Positions 55,708 through 64,000 of a DNA stretch of 64,000 nt are shown here, piece after piece. Numbering within the stretch: the stretch's first letter is position 1; every line of letters begins with the position of its first letter. Where the stretch lies: positions 4,551,742-4,615,741 of the forward strand of contig CAMGYJ010000008.1 of assembly GCA_946122785.1 (NCBI GenBank), read 5' to 3'. Source of the DNA: Linum tenue. Taxonomy: Eukaryota; Streptophyta; Magnoliopsida; Malpighiales; Linaceae. The position numbers were made by a program, and so were the translations under genes. The notes beneath the pieces are model-generated. The model was not told the DNA's origin and made no database searches. It saw only the letters and a list, made by a program, of their open reading frames with translations.

Positions 55708-57844
55708 TGAAGTAAACTACAATAGTAACTATTCGAAGAAAATATTTTTTTTATTTACTATCATAAAAGAGTTCAAATATTTATTAGTGAAAAAAATGAA
55801 AAAGAGCATGAATCATATAATTTTGTGACAGACTAACTGATTCATCAACCAACGTCATTATCCAAAGTTAGAAAAAAGTCATGCAAGGGAATCAACTCCT
55901 AAAAAGCTTGTTCAAATCACCTGTTGATTATAAATTATTGTAATTTTTTTTAGACTTCGCGATTGCTTCGCCATTAGCATTATTATCCCGATCAATAACA
56001 ACGTTTTCATCTCCATTCATGACACCTCTATTTCCACTATGAGCAACATCTTCCTTGTTCTCTTGCATTTGAACATTCTCTTCCTTCTTCTCCTAAATTT
56101 CATTGGAAATCAAATCTAATACTAAATATTTGCAAAAATGAAACATAATTTCACTACCATTGATACTACTTCTTTCAAGTAATGAATATTGTTTAAGATT
56201 TAGTCTTTCTTGCTAATGCTGATATTTCTATCTCCATAATCGTTCTTCTCTCAACAACATCCATCACCGAATGGACTACTTCCACCACTGAATGGACTAC
56301 ATATAATCGAAGGCAAAAACTTAATGGTAACATAATTACGCATATGAAACGCCATTTTTTGCTCACCTCGCCTAAAAAAATCATCATAAAAACCGTTTTC
56401 ATACAATTTTAGTTCTCACTACATACTACATGTACATATAAACTTTTCTCTAATTAATCACTTAAACTTTTGAAGTTAATGTAAATGGGGCTGGAAATAA
56501 ATGTTTGTTTTTGCGGGAGTTAAGGAAACAAATGTTTATATTTTTTATTGGGAATATCTATGATGATATGGTCAAACACCAACTAAAAGTTACTTGGAGT
56601 CAAATGAAAAATATTGATTGACCTGTTGATCGATAAGGTTGACCAATATAGTTATAATATGTGATATGGTTTGTTTACCTTATAACTACCGTTCACATTC
56701 CTCTTCAAATATGAATGTTTCAAAGAAACAGTATTAGCAAATTCCTTTTAATTAGCCTGATTTTTTTCTTTTTAATTACTTATTAAGTAAAAGAGGAATT
56801 TTACAATGCTATATAGAATGCGTGCTATAGGTTTTTTCTTTTATGGTATAACTTGAAATTATACCTTTCACGTTATGGTACAACATCATATTGTACCTAT
56901 ACTTTTTGCACAAATTCTTTTATGGTACAACTTGTACTTGTATATTTATGTGATGGTACAACTTCAACTTGTAAAGTTGTACCATAACATAATTATACAA
57001 ATTGCTTTATGGTACAACCTAAACTTATATATTTAATGTTATGGTACAGTTTCAAGTTGTACATTAAAACACCAATTCTATATAGCATTGTATAAGTGCT
57101 CAAAGTAAAATGCTATAGCCTTGAACTTAAAAATAGAAAAAGGATTAGTTATGGGGAAAAAAATAGAAAAGGATTCTGCCGCAAAAATGAAAAAAGAGAT
57201 CCAACGTAATAAAGAAATTCGATTATCCTCATGAGTCATGCCTCAACGTCAATGGAATAAAAAATGAAAAGAGATTATAAAAGTAAAAAGTAGAAAGATG
57301 CTTGTAGCCTTCCGTGGAATGCGCTCGTGGCTCCATTTTATGTTTTAACCTCCTCTTCATGTGGAATCCCCTTATATGAGTGTGTAGATTATTTCATGAT
57401 AGATAGCTAATTGATTACATGTGTGCAATTTAGTTGGGACGTTGACATCCACAAACATTGCTTCCTATTTAGTATTTTTGGTTTAAGACTGTGGAATTTC
57501 TCTATCATTGTCAACCTGTATATGTAGACCGTAGGCTAACGAAAGACCTAATGTACGTGTTTATAAGAGAAGAATGAAAAATCCAAATAATAAACCTAAT
57601 ACGACTCAAATACTACTAATCTTAACATAATAAGTTTAATGATTATGGTAATAACAAAGATGATAGGAGACTGGTTTCCTTGAAAGACTGGGAGTACTCT
57701 ATCAAAATGAAATCAATGACTCGAAACTAGAAGGCCAATGACAAGAAAACAATCTACACGGCTGATAAACCACCTTCTCGTGAAGCATGACGTAGAAACT
57801 ACATTGAAGATAACATAATGATAGTGCATTACTGTGTTTATCAC
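55708..57844. other. Intergenic with a possible small foldback element (about 56797-57092)
   Basis: Near 56797 the sequence acaatgctatatagaat occurs, and its reverse complement attctatatagcattgt lies near 57075. Between them the phrase atggtacaact and its complement recur many times. This looks like a MITE of about 300 bases, but no TSD was found. The rest has no gene; the short frames have no domains. Confidence 0.45.
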
Positions 57845-58356
57845 AATAAAAAGCTTTTTTTATAGCACCTATTATAAAAATACAAATATAGCACCCAGTC
57901 CAAAGAATTTACAAAAATAGCACCATTATTTGTAAACCGCACCTTCAAGGTGCGTTTTATCCATAAACCGCACCTTGGAGGTGCGTTCCATGCCACGTCA
58001 GCCAGTGAACCGCACATTGGAGGTGCGGTCTGTGTTTCCTCGGGAGCGGGCTTGGAGACCGCAGGATCAGGCAGCGATCCAGCGGCGGACCGCTTGCCAC
58101 CTCAGCGATCCGCGCCACGGATCAAAGACCGCAGCTGGCAGGTGTGGTCAACGCCTCGATCCACGCAGAACGCATCGGGAGGGTGCGGTTTCTAGCAGGA
58201 AAAATTACCAGACCGCCCCTGGAGGGTGTGGTCTGAGTAGTATAAATACCCCCTCCCCCCTCTCATTTCTTCACACCACAACCCATTCTTCACTCTCTCT
58301 CTCTAAAATTATCTCTCTAACCCTCCCCTCCCAAAAGTCTAGGAAATAGTGGTCTG

Positions 58357-58709
58357 TTGGTTGCGGCTAAGTCCGATCTGCCATCAAAAAATATTTCTTT
58401 GGTTTTTCCCTCAAAACCCGCCGAATTTCTGTCCGAGTTTCGCGAAAAAATGGACGAGTGGTTCCAAGGAGAGGGAGTTTATTATGATGAATTTCAAGCG
58501 GTACGTACTCATTATTCTGGTCAATTTTTATTTTTGTTATAAGCTTTTTAATTAATCTATGTACTAACCTTGTTGTTATTCTCACGTAGGTTGGGGACGA
58601 CGTGGATATATACAACCAACGCTATTATTTGGATCAAAGACCTATTGATCCAACCGACTTGTACGACCAACTCAACCATCGTTCAAGGTATGTTTGGAAC
58701 GATCACCAG
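58357..58709 (+). pseudogene. Two gene-like exons inside the Mutator-like element, unknown product
   Basis: An open stretch ends in EFREKMDEWFQGEGVYYDEF at a good donor (GCG/GTACGT, 58500/58501). A second exon (58590-58709) opens in the same phase with VGDDVDIYNQRYYLDQ and ends at CAG/GTACAT. Possible continuation at 58834 onward (HLLRLFIKR or, in another frame, GLSDYHDPPIFWENRVL) soon meets stops. There is no ATG in the first exon's frame. I do not recognise the protein; it may be a transposon-encoded ORF or captured host DNA. Confidence 0.45.
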
Positions 58710-59069
58710 GTACATACAATTCTACATCATTTGTCTTTCTTTTATTTTGCTAATGTACTTAGTGGAATATAAAATAAATTTAAAATAATTTAATCGTATT
58801 GGTTGTTTTCAATAATTTAATCGAATACATAGCGCCACTTACTTCGACTCTTTATAAAGAGATGCACATATAAGGAAATGGGGTTTAAGCGATTATCATG
58901 ATCCTCCCATTTTCTGGGAAAATCGGGTATTAAGAGATCCTCGGATTCCCCCTTTTATGTCAAAAAGGCTGTGTTTCTAAGAAGATGTATACCTCTTCTA
59001 AGAGTCTAACGAGTGTTGCATTGTATTCGATTAAATTATTTAAAACAACCAATACAATTAAATTATTTA

Positions 59070-59948
59070 TCAAACAACCAATACGATTTTCATTAAATTA
59101 TCTAAGAGTCTAACGAGTGCTGCATTGTATTCGATCATCCAATTGTCGTCTGGAATGTGATTGTAGTAGGGGACTGGTACACGGTCATGAGCCACTACAT
59201 CATCATTATCTGAGTCTGACTCTGGTCCCGAATCATCAGCACCTTCAAGAGGGTCGGAGCTGTCTGCACTGACGTTGTTCTCTCCTTCTTCATCGGATGG
59301 GTCACTAACTGGTGTTGGCAGGGCATCTTCCATATGATCCAGCTCATGAAAGGGACCTAGATCAGCTCCATAATGGTAGTTGTGAAAACTACCGCTGCCT
59401 GATTGGAAATTGTATTGGGGTTGGTTGGCATGGTCCGGTTGAACTTCTTCTTCATATGACGGGAAAGATTGATGATGACCTTCACCTTGCTCTTGGTACT
59501 GAAAATAGGAATGAGGATCATGGTAACTTTGGTAGGGATGATCTCCATATAATTCACCTCCACCATGGATACCAGATGTTTGACCGTCTCTAGAATGACC
59601 TCCAACGGCTACGATCGCCTCGGTGTAAACGAACATCTCGGCTTTGGAAAGATTGTTGGACCTCAAGAATTCGAGCATGGCATCTACTTCATCCTGAGTG
59701 GTTATGACATATTCCTCGTGCCACAACGACCCGCCTTCTCTGTTTGGATATCGGTACACCATACGATCAACTCTTCTCGTGTCATCCATGCAAGTAACGT
59801 TAGTACACATTTGATAGAGGCCTTCAAGCATCGGTCTGGTAGCGACCTTTATTTTCTGAAAATTGCCACCGACGTAGGTGACCCCCTTTCCGGTCTCTTC
59901 CGTGTAACCATTCCACCGTAACCCAAGTGTGAACTTTTGGAATGCCAT
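59070..59948 (-). CDS. Mutator-type transposase N-terminal fragment with acidic tail (putative)
   Basis: From the ATG at 59948 (just after an acceptor-like TGCAG) the frame gives 292 aa. The first about 110 residues (LGLRWNGYTEETGKGVTYVG, then EVDAMLEFL) have the layout of the N-terminal domain of Mutator transposases. The rest is a His-, Tyr- and Gly-rich linker followed by a strongly acidic, Ser/Asp-rich tail. The MULE catalytic and zinc-knuckle domains are missing, so it cannot act as a transposase. The last codons run through a repeat (ctaagagtctaacgagtg) also found at 58990-59020. Confidence 0.45.
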   Translation of the reverse strand: MAFQKFTLGLRWNGYTEETGKGVTYVGGNFQKIKVATRPMLEGLYQMCTNVTCMDDTRRVDRMVYRYPNREGGSLWHEEYVITTQDEVDAMLEFLRSNNLSKAEMFVYTEAIVAVGGHSRDGQTSGIHGGGELYGDHPYQSYHDPHSYFQYQEQGEGHHQSFPSYEEEVQPDHANQPQYNFQSGSGSFHNYHYGADLGPFHELDHMEDALPTPVSDPSDEEGENNVSADSSDPLEGADDSGPESDSDNDDVVAHDRVPVPYYNHIPDDNWMIEYNAALVRLLDNLMKIVLVV

Positions 59949-60585
59949 CTGCAAAAAAAAAACCGTAGTTAAGTTAATATCATAAAAATAAAAAATCACA
60001 ATAAAAAGTAATACAAAATAAACTTACGAGTTAACGTTAACCGCAAAAACACTAAAGAAGTAGGGAGCTACAACAGAAAATTGAAAAGGGAGAATGTGAA
60101 GAGAAGAGGTTGTTTCCCGGGCTGTTTTTATAGGCAAAATCATCAATGAAAACCGCATGGGGAGGATGCGGTTTTCATCTGCCATGCAGCCTCACGTCTA
60201 TCAACCAGCATGCCAATAATTTGATGTCGGAAAATAATTACACAAACCGCATGGGGGTGCGGTTTGTGTGGGCTAAACCGCATCCCCAAAGTGCGATTTT
60301 GCTAGGTCAAATCAAACCGCACCTTGGCCATGCGGTTTTTACAAGGTCAGGCCCAGAACTGCATGGCCAAGATGCGGTTTTGGCCCAGATTGTTAAACCG
60401 CACCTTGGGCATGCGGTTTACACATAAATAGCACTATGGGAGTGCGTTTTACTATCAAACTGCACCTTAGAGGTGCGATTTTAAAAATGGGTGCTATTTT
60501 TGTAAATTTTTTGGATTGGGCGCTATTTTTGTAAAAAAAAAATTTAAAATGTGCTATTTCTGGAAAAATCCAGAAAAATTAAAAG

Positions 60586-60862
60586 AAGAAAGGGATAAGT
60601 GCCTACGATGATGGTAGCTAGATCTATAGTCATGTATTCAAGGTAAAGAGCTGACAACTAAGCCAAGGAAGGAGAAGGTGACAGCAAAGCCAAGCCCATA
60701 TGAAACCGCCTTTGTTTTGTTTTGCTTTGCTGCATGCTAACCACGTATTCATCACCCCATCCATCTTGAATTTGCTTGTATACATGTTAGCTTTCCTGCT
60801 TTTGTTTTTGGTTGATATTATAGCCTTTTTCTTTGTGTTGATTTATCTCATTTTGCAAACAG
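60586..60862. other. Spacer, possibly including an upstream exon
   Basis: A lysine-rich open stretch (LTTKPRKEKVTAKPSPYET) near 60650-60710 could be an exon of the gene ending at 61423. It is too short to call. Confidence 0.25.
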
Positions 60863-61423
60863 AGGAGGTACCTCAAGATGCTTCTATGTGTCAGGCGATG
60901 ATAGACCGGTGGTCAAGGCGTACTCAAGTAGGTAAATTCAATCTCTTTACAATCCCTTTAGTTTTGGATTTCTATATATTTGTTAATGAAATTGTATCTG
61001 TCCCAAATTGTGGAATTGTAATATCTTTTTACTATGTCCCTTTTTTTTATATTTAATTTGCTTAAGCCTTCAATAATGAGTTTGATTATATGTTAGTTCC
61101 ATTAGTAATGGAACTTCCCATGATATTTGATCTTGTTACATTGTGTCCTGCTTAATTTGGTTTCTGATATGGATTTCGATTCTCCTGGCTGGCTCTCAGA
61201 CGATATATGAGGTGTCTCCTACTCTTGCGTTATTTTGGTCTTCTGTTTTGTGTTGATATCTTATAAATTAATGACTTACTTGGTCTATCATGATTTTCCA
61301 GCTCCAAAAAGATCGACGATGCCATCGATAAATGAAAAAACTATCTACTCATCACATGCGATAGCAAAAAAAATAAAGATCAGGATTCAGGACCCAAGAA
61401 CACATTTCACCCAAGCTAGCTAG
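60863..61423 (+). CDS. Possible terminal exons of an unidentified gene
   Basis: An acceptor (CAAACAG) at 60862 opens a frame reading EVPQDASMCQAMIDRWSRRT, with a donor at 60932. The next acceptor (TTTTCCAG at 61301) continues in phase with PKRSTMPSINEKTIYSSHAI and ends at a TAG at 61423. Phases agree across the intron. The 5' part of any such gene would lie to the left, where a 2.7 kb Mutator-like element now sits, so it may be a broken gene. I do not recognise the family. Confidence 0.35.
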
Positions 61424-61746
61424 GCGCCCTGTCCACATTTCTTTATGCTTGTGGCAGAGGGGTAGTTGTGGTTGGCACATAAAATGGCAGGGGGTAATAC
61501 TTACATTACATACAGTTGACAAAAAGAGCCACTAGCCATATGCAGGTTTATGGCTTTGCTCTTCCTCAGTTATTTATCATCTCTCTCTTGCATTTCCATG
61601 TTACTGTTCTCTGTTGTAATATGTTTAATGTGCATCTGCACTTTCGGCTTTGCAAAGTGGAAGTCAGATGTGGTTACTTGTTTCCTTTACCGAGATTTGC
61701 ATTGCATAGAATGTTTTTGATGCATTGTTGCATTTTGCAGCTGTTG
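61424..61746. other. Intergenic up to the second Copia element, nothing recognised
   Basis: Frames at 61516-61818 run into the LTR and have no domain. Confidence 0.4.
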
Positions 61747-61751
61747 CATAT

Positions 61752-62013
61752 TGTAGAAAACCAAACACGGAAAGGAAACGAACACGACGATTTAACGTGG
61801 TTTCCCCGTTCAACGTGAACGAGACTACTCCACGGAGAGCTACAGCTCTCGAAACAAACTTCACTAGGTTACACACCAGTGTTACAGCCGCCGAACCCTC
61901 ATGGTCAGGCTAAATATACGAAACCCATAAACAGCAGCTAGGGTTACGTGATATAAAAATATCAAAAACACTACTCCAACTATGCGACATATACAAAAGG
62001 GTACAGGGACTCA
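61752..62013 (-). repeat. 3' LTR of the second Copia element
   Basis: About 262 bases beginning tgtagaaaac and ending gggactca on the plus strand, so it has TG...CA ends. The assignment rests on these ends and the adjacent purine tract (gcttgaggaggag on the minus strand, 62019-62031). Confidence 0.75.
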
Positions 62014-62025
62014 TAATACTCCTCC

Positions 62026-64000
62026 TCAAGCGGAGGCGTGAATGTCATGAAGGCCAAGCTTGGATGTCAAGGTAGTGAACTGGTCGGCACCCAAGCCCTT
62101 CGTGAACACGTCCGCAAGCTGATGAGTAGTGGAAATCTTGCGCGGCTCGATCTCTGCACTAGCAACACGCTCACGAACGAAATAACAATCCATCTCAACA
62201 TGCTTCGTTCGCTCATGAAAGACAGGGTTGGCTGCGATGTGGAGAGCAGCCTGATTATCGCAGTATAACGGAGTAGCACATTGAACAGGAACACGAAGCT
62301 CGCGTAGAAGTGACCGGAGCCAAATAACCTCACTGACTGCATTGGCCATTGCTCGGTACTCAGCTTCTGCAGAAGAGCGAGCAACAACAGTCTGTTTCTT
62401 AGTCCGCCAAGAAATGGGACTGCCTCCCAATGTCATGAAATAACCAGTGGTGGAACGTTGAGTCTGTTGACAACCTGCCCAATCTGCATCACAGTATGCA
62501 TTGAGAGTAAGACTGCCAGTGGCTGGGAAGAAGACGCCCTTTCCCGGGGAGTTCTTCAAGTATCTGAGAACACGATGAGCAGCATCAACGTGACTTTGCC
62601 GAGGAGAGTGGACCGCCTGACTGAGTATGTTAACAGCATAGGTCAAGTCAGGTCGAGTAACGGTGAGGTATAGTAACCTCCCAACTAGCCAGGGTAGGAC
62701 TTAGGATCAGCAGCTGCTGGTCCTTCAATGCGACTGAGATGATGATTCTGCTCGATGGGAAAGGTACAAGGATGAACACCCAGATTTCCAGTGTCGGCGA
62801 GGATGTCAAGAGCATACTTTCGCTGGGAGAGGAAGATACCTTTGGGAGACCGAGCAACTTCTATGCCAAGGAAGTACCTCAACTGACCAAGGTCCTTGAT
62901 GCTAAAACTGCGGTCAAGGAACTGCTTTACCCGAGCGATAAAAGCCAAATCATTTCCACCAAGAATCACATCGTCAACATAGATAAGAGCAACAGTGAAG
63001 CTCGTACCTTGTTGACAAGTGAACAGGGAGTGATCAGCTCTGGAGGCTCGAAAACCAATAGACTGAAGCGCAGTAGTGAACTTCTTATACCAGTTTTGCC
63101 CTGCCTGCTTCAGCCCATACAACGACTTGCGAAATCGGCAAACACGGGGATCACCGGGCTTGGCAAAACCCTGCGGAACACGCATATAAACCTCCTCATC
63201 AAGGTCACCATGGAGGAATGCGTTGTTGACGTCCAACTGATGCAGGTGCCAACCGAGCTGAGCGGCAACGGCGAGGACACAACGAATGGTAACTAACTTC
63301 GCGACCGGAGCGAAAGTGTCATGAAAATCAACACCCTCCACCTGTGTAAACCCCTTCGCAACGAGTCGAGCCTTGTATCGTTCGATGGTTCCATCGGGCC
63401 GGTACTTAATCTTGAACACCCACTTCGCATCCACGATGCGCTTACCAGCAGGGGGATGACGTAGATCCCAGGTGCTATGGGCTTCGAGAGCCGAGATCTC
63501 CTTTTGCATGGCTTCTTTCCACCAGGGGTAGCGGATAGCCTCGCTAAAACTGCGTGGCTCTCGATGACGGTCCACAGCTGCCAAGAAAGCACAATAAGAG
63601 GGTGACAGGCGGTGAGAACTGATAACATCAGCTAAGGGATGTGCAACAGGAGGGGAGGTACAAAATTGAGAAGATGGTAACTTGACCTCATAATTATTGA
63701 TGAGGAACTCCGGGGGACGACGTAGGCGGTCACCTCGCCGCACCGCGATGGAAGGAGTTGGATCTGCGACTACGGCAGGGGAAAAAGAAGAACTAGTGGA
63801 GTTCCCAGGGGAGCAACTGTCCGTCTCCGGGGTGCTCGCCGCGGTCGGGGTAGCTGTCGACGTGGCGGGAGAGCTGGGCTCCATGGACTCGGGCGGAGTA
63901 GCTGCTGTAGGCGATGATGGAGGGACATAACTCTCGTCCATCTCAGAAATGGACAAGGAGGGAAGCTCGGCAATAGCTACTGGCGGCTCATTTTGTGGAG
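62026..64000 (-). pseudogene. Copia Pol fragment with frameshift (reverse transcriptase and RNase H)
   Basis: The upstream frame (62685 to the window edge) contains a proline- and serine-rich linker and the reverse transcriptase: WVFKIKYRPDGTIERYKARL, LDVNNAFLHGDLDEEVYM and the catalytic YVDD. It ends at a stop just after DPKSYPG. The next frame (62026 to about 62690) continues as LVGRLLYLTVTRPDLTYAV and then RNase H (YCDADWAGC, SSAEAEYRA, CDNQAALHI). The two are separated by a one-base-type frameshift near 62690. The element cannot make a full polyprotein from this copy. Confidence 0.9.

Larger units (their letters stand above)
57854..60576. mobile_element. Mutator-like element with two convergent gene-like regions, 2723 bp
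   Basis: The terminal regions are inverted repeats containing caaaaatagcaccc/gggtgctatttttg blocks next to many copies of aaccgcacctt-ggtgcggtt. The flanking 9-mers aataaaaag (57845-57853) and aattaaaag (60577-60585) match at 8 of 9. Inside are plus-strand exons (58357-58709) and a minus-strand frame (59070-59948) resembling a Mutator transposase N-terminus. No catalytic domain is present. The exact outer borders are less sure than those of the other elements. Confidence 0.7.
61752..64000 (-). mobile_element. Decayed Copia LTR retrotransposon, 3' part; element continues beyond the window
   Basis: The 3' LTR (61752-62013) is followed, reading leftwards into the element, by a purine tract and then the RNase H and reverse-transcriptase parts of the polyprotein on the minus strand. 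The other LTR is outside the window, so age and TSD cannot be judged. It is more GC-rich than the Copia element at 44-49 kb and belongs to a different lineage. Confidence 0.93.

Overview
The window is nuclear DNA of a flowering plant, most likely a eudicot. The genes have many introns with GT-AG borders and code for typical land-plant products: a BRUTUS-type iron-sensing E3 ligase, a LAP6/PKSA sporopollenin polyketide synthase, an ARG1 gravitropism J-protein, a QALGGH zinc-finger repressor and a hevein/barwin PR-4 protein. The spaces between genes are AT-rich and full of plant-type transposons. I cannot name the species. All coordinates come from reading the sequence; no database search was run.

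Genes, left to right: (1) 1-3543 (+), the 3' part of BTS, with a decayed copy of its last exon just behind it; (2) 4712-5534 (-), a small two-exon protein probably sent to the plastid; (3) 6965-8250 (-), a type III polyketide synthase of the LAP6/PKSA clade; (4) 11630-16468 (+), ARG1, eleven exons, 410 aa; (5) 30625-31491 (+), a single-exon C2H2 repressor; (6) 35478-38235 (-), cysteinyl-tRNA synthetase, eight exons, whose C-terminus runs into repeat-like sequence; (7) 49552-50320 (-), a PR-4-like gene whose 3' end has been replaced by the edge of a Copia retrotransposon; (8) 60863-61423 (+), possible last exons of an unidentified gene.

Mobile DNA makes up much of the rest. The elements found by their ends and target-site duplications (TSDs) are: a nearly unaged 5.47 kb Copia element (44095-49566, LTRs differing at one base); a decayed Copia element leaving the window at the right edge (61752-64000); a decayed LINE (40590-42620); a tRNA-type SINE (27904-28106); several hAT-like elements with 8-bp TSDs; and several Mutator-like elements with 9-bp TSDs. 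Three of the Mutator-like elements carry host-gene-like fragments. One (50509-52839) carries an intact first exon of the exocyst gene SEC5. A sister element (17811-19945) has the same ends and the same unusual internal 21-bp and 20-bp tandem arrays but different captured DNA. A third (53673-55698) carries part of a hAT-derived host gene and has itself been hit by another transposon.

The most interesting stretch is 44-53 kb. The PR-4-like gene has a Copia element in its last codons on one side and, on the other, a Pack-MULE bringing the SEC5 exon, tandem arrays and a cluster of WRKY-type TTGACC boxes into its upstream region. A second copy of the gene's promoter lies beyond the Pack-MULE. Long gene-free stretches where I see nothing definite are listed as such.
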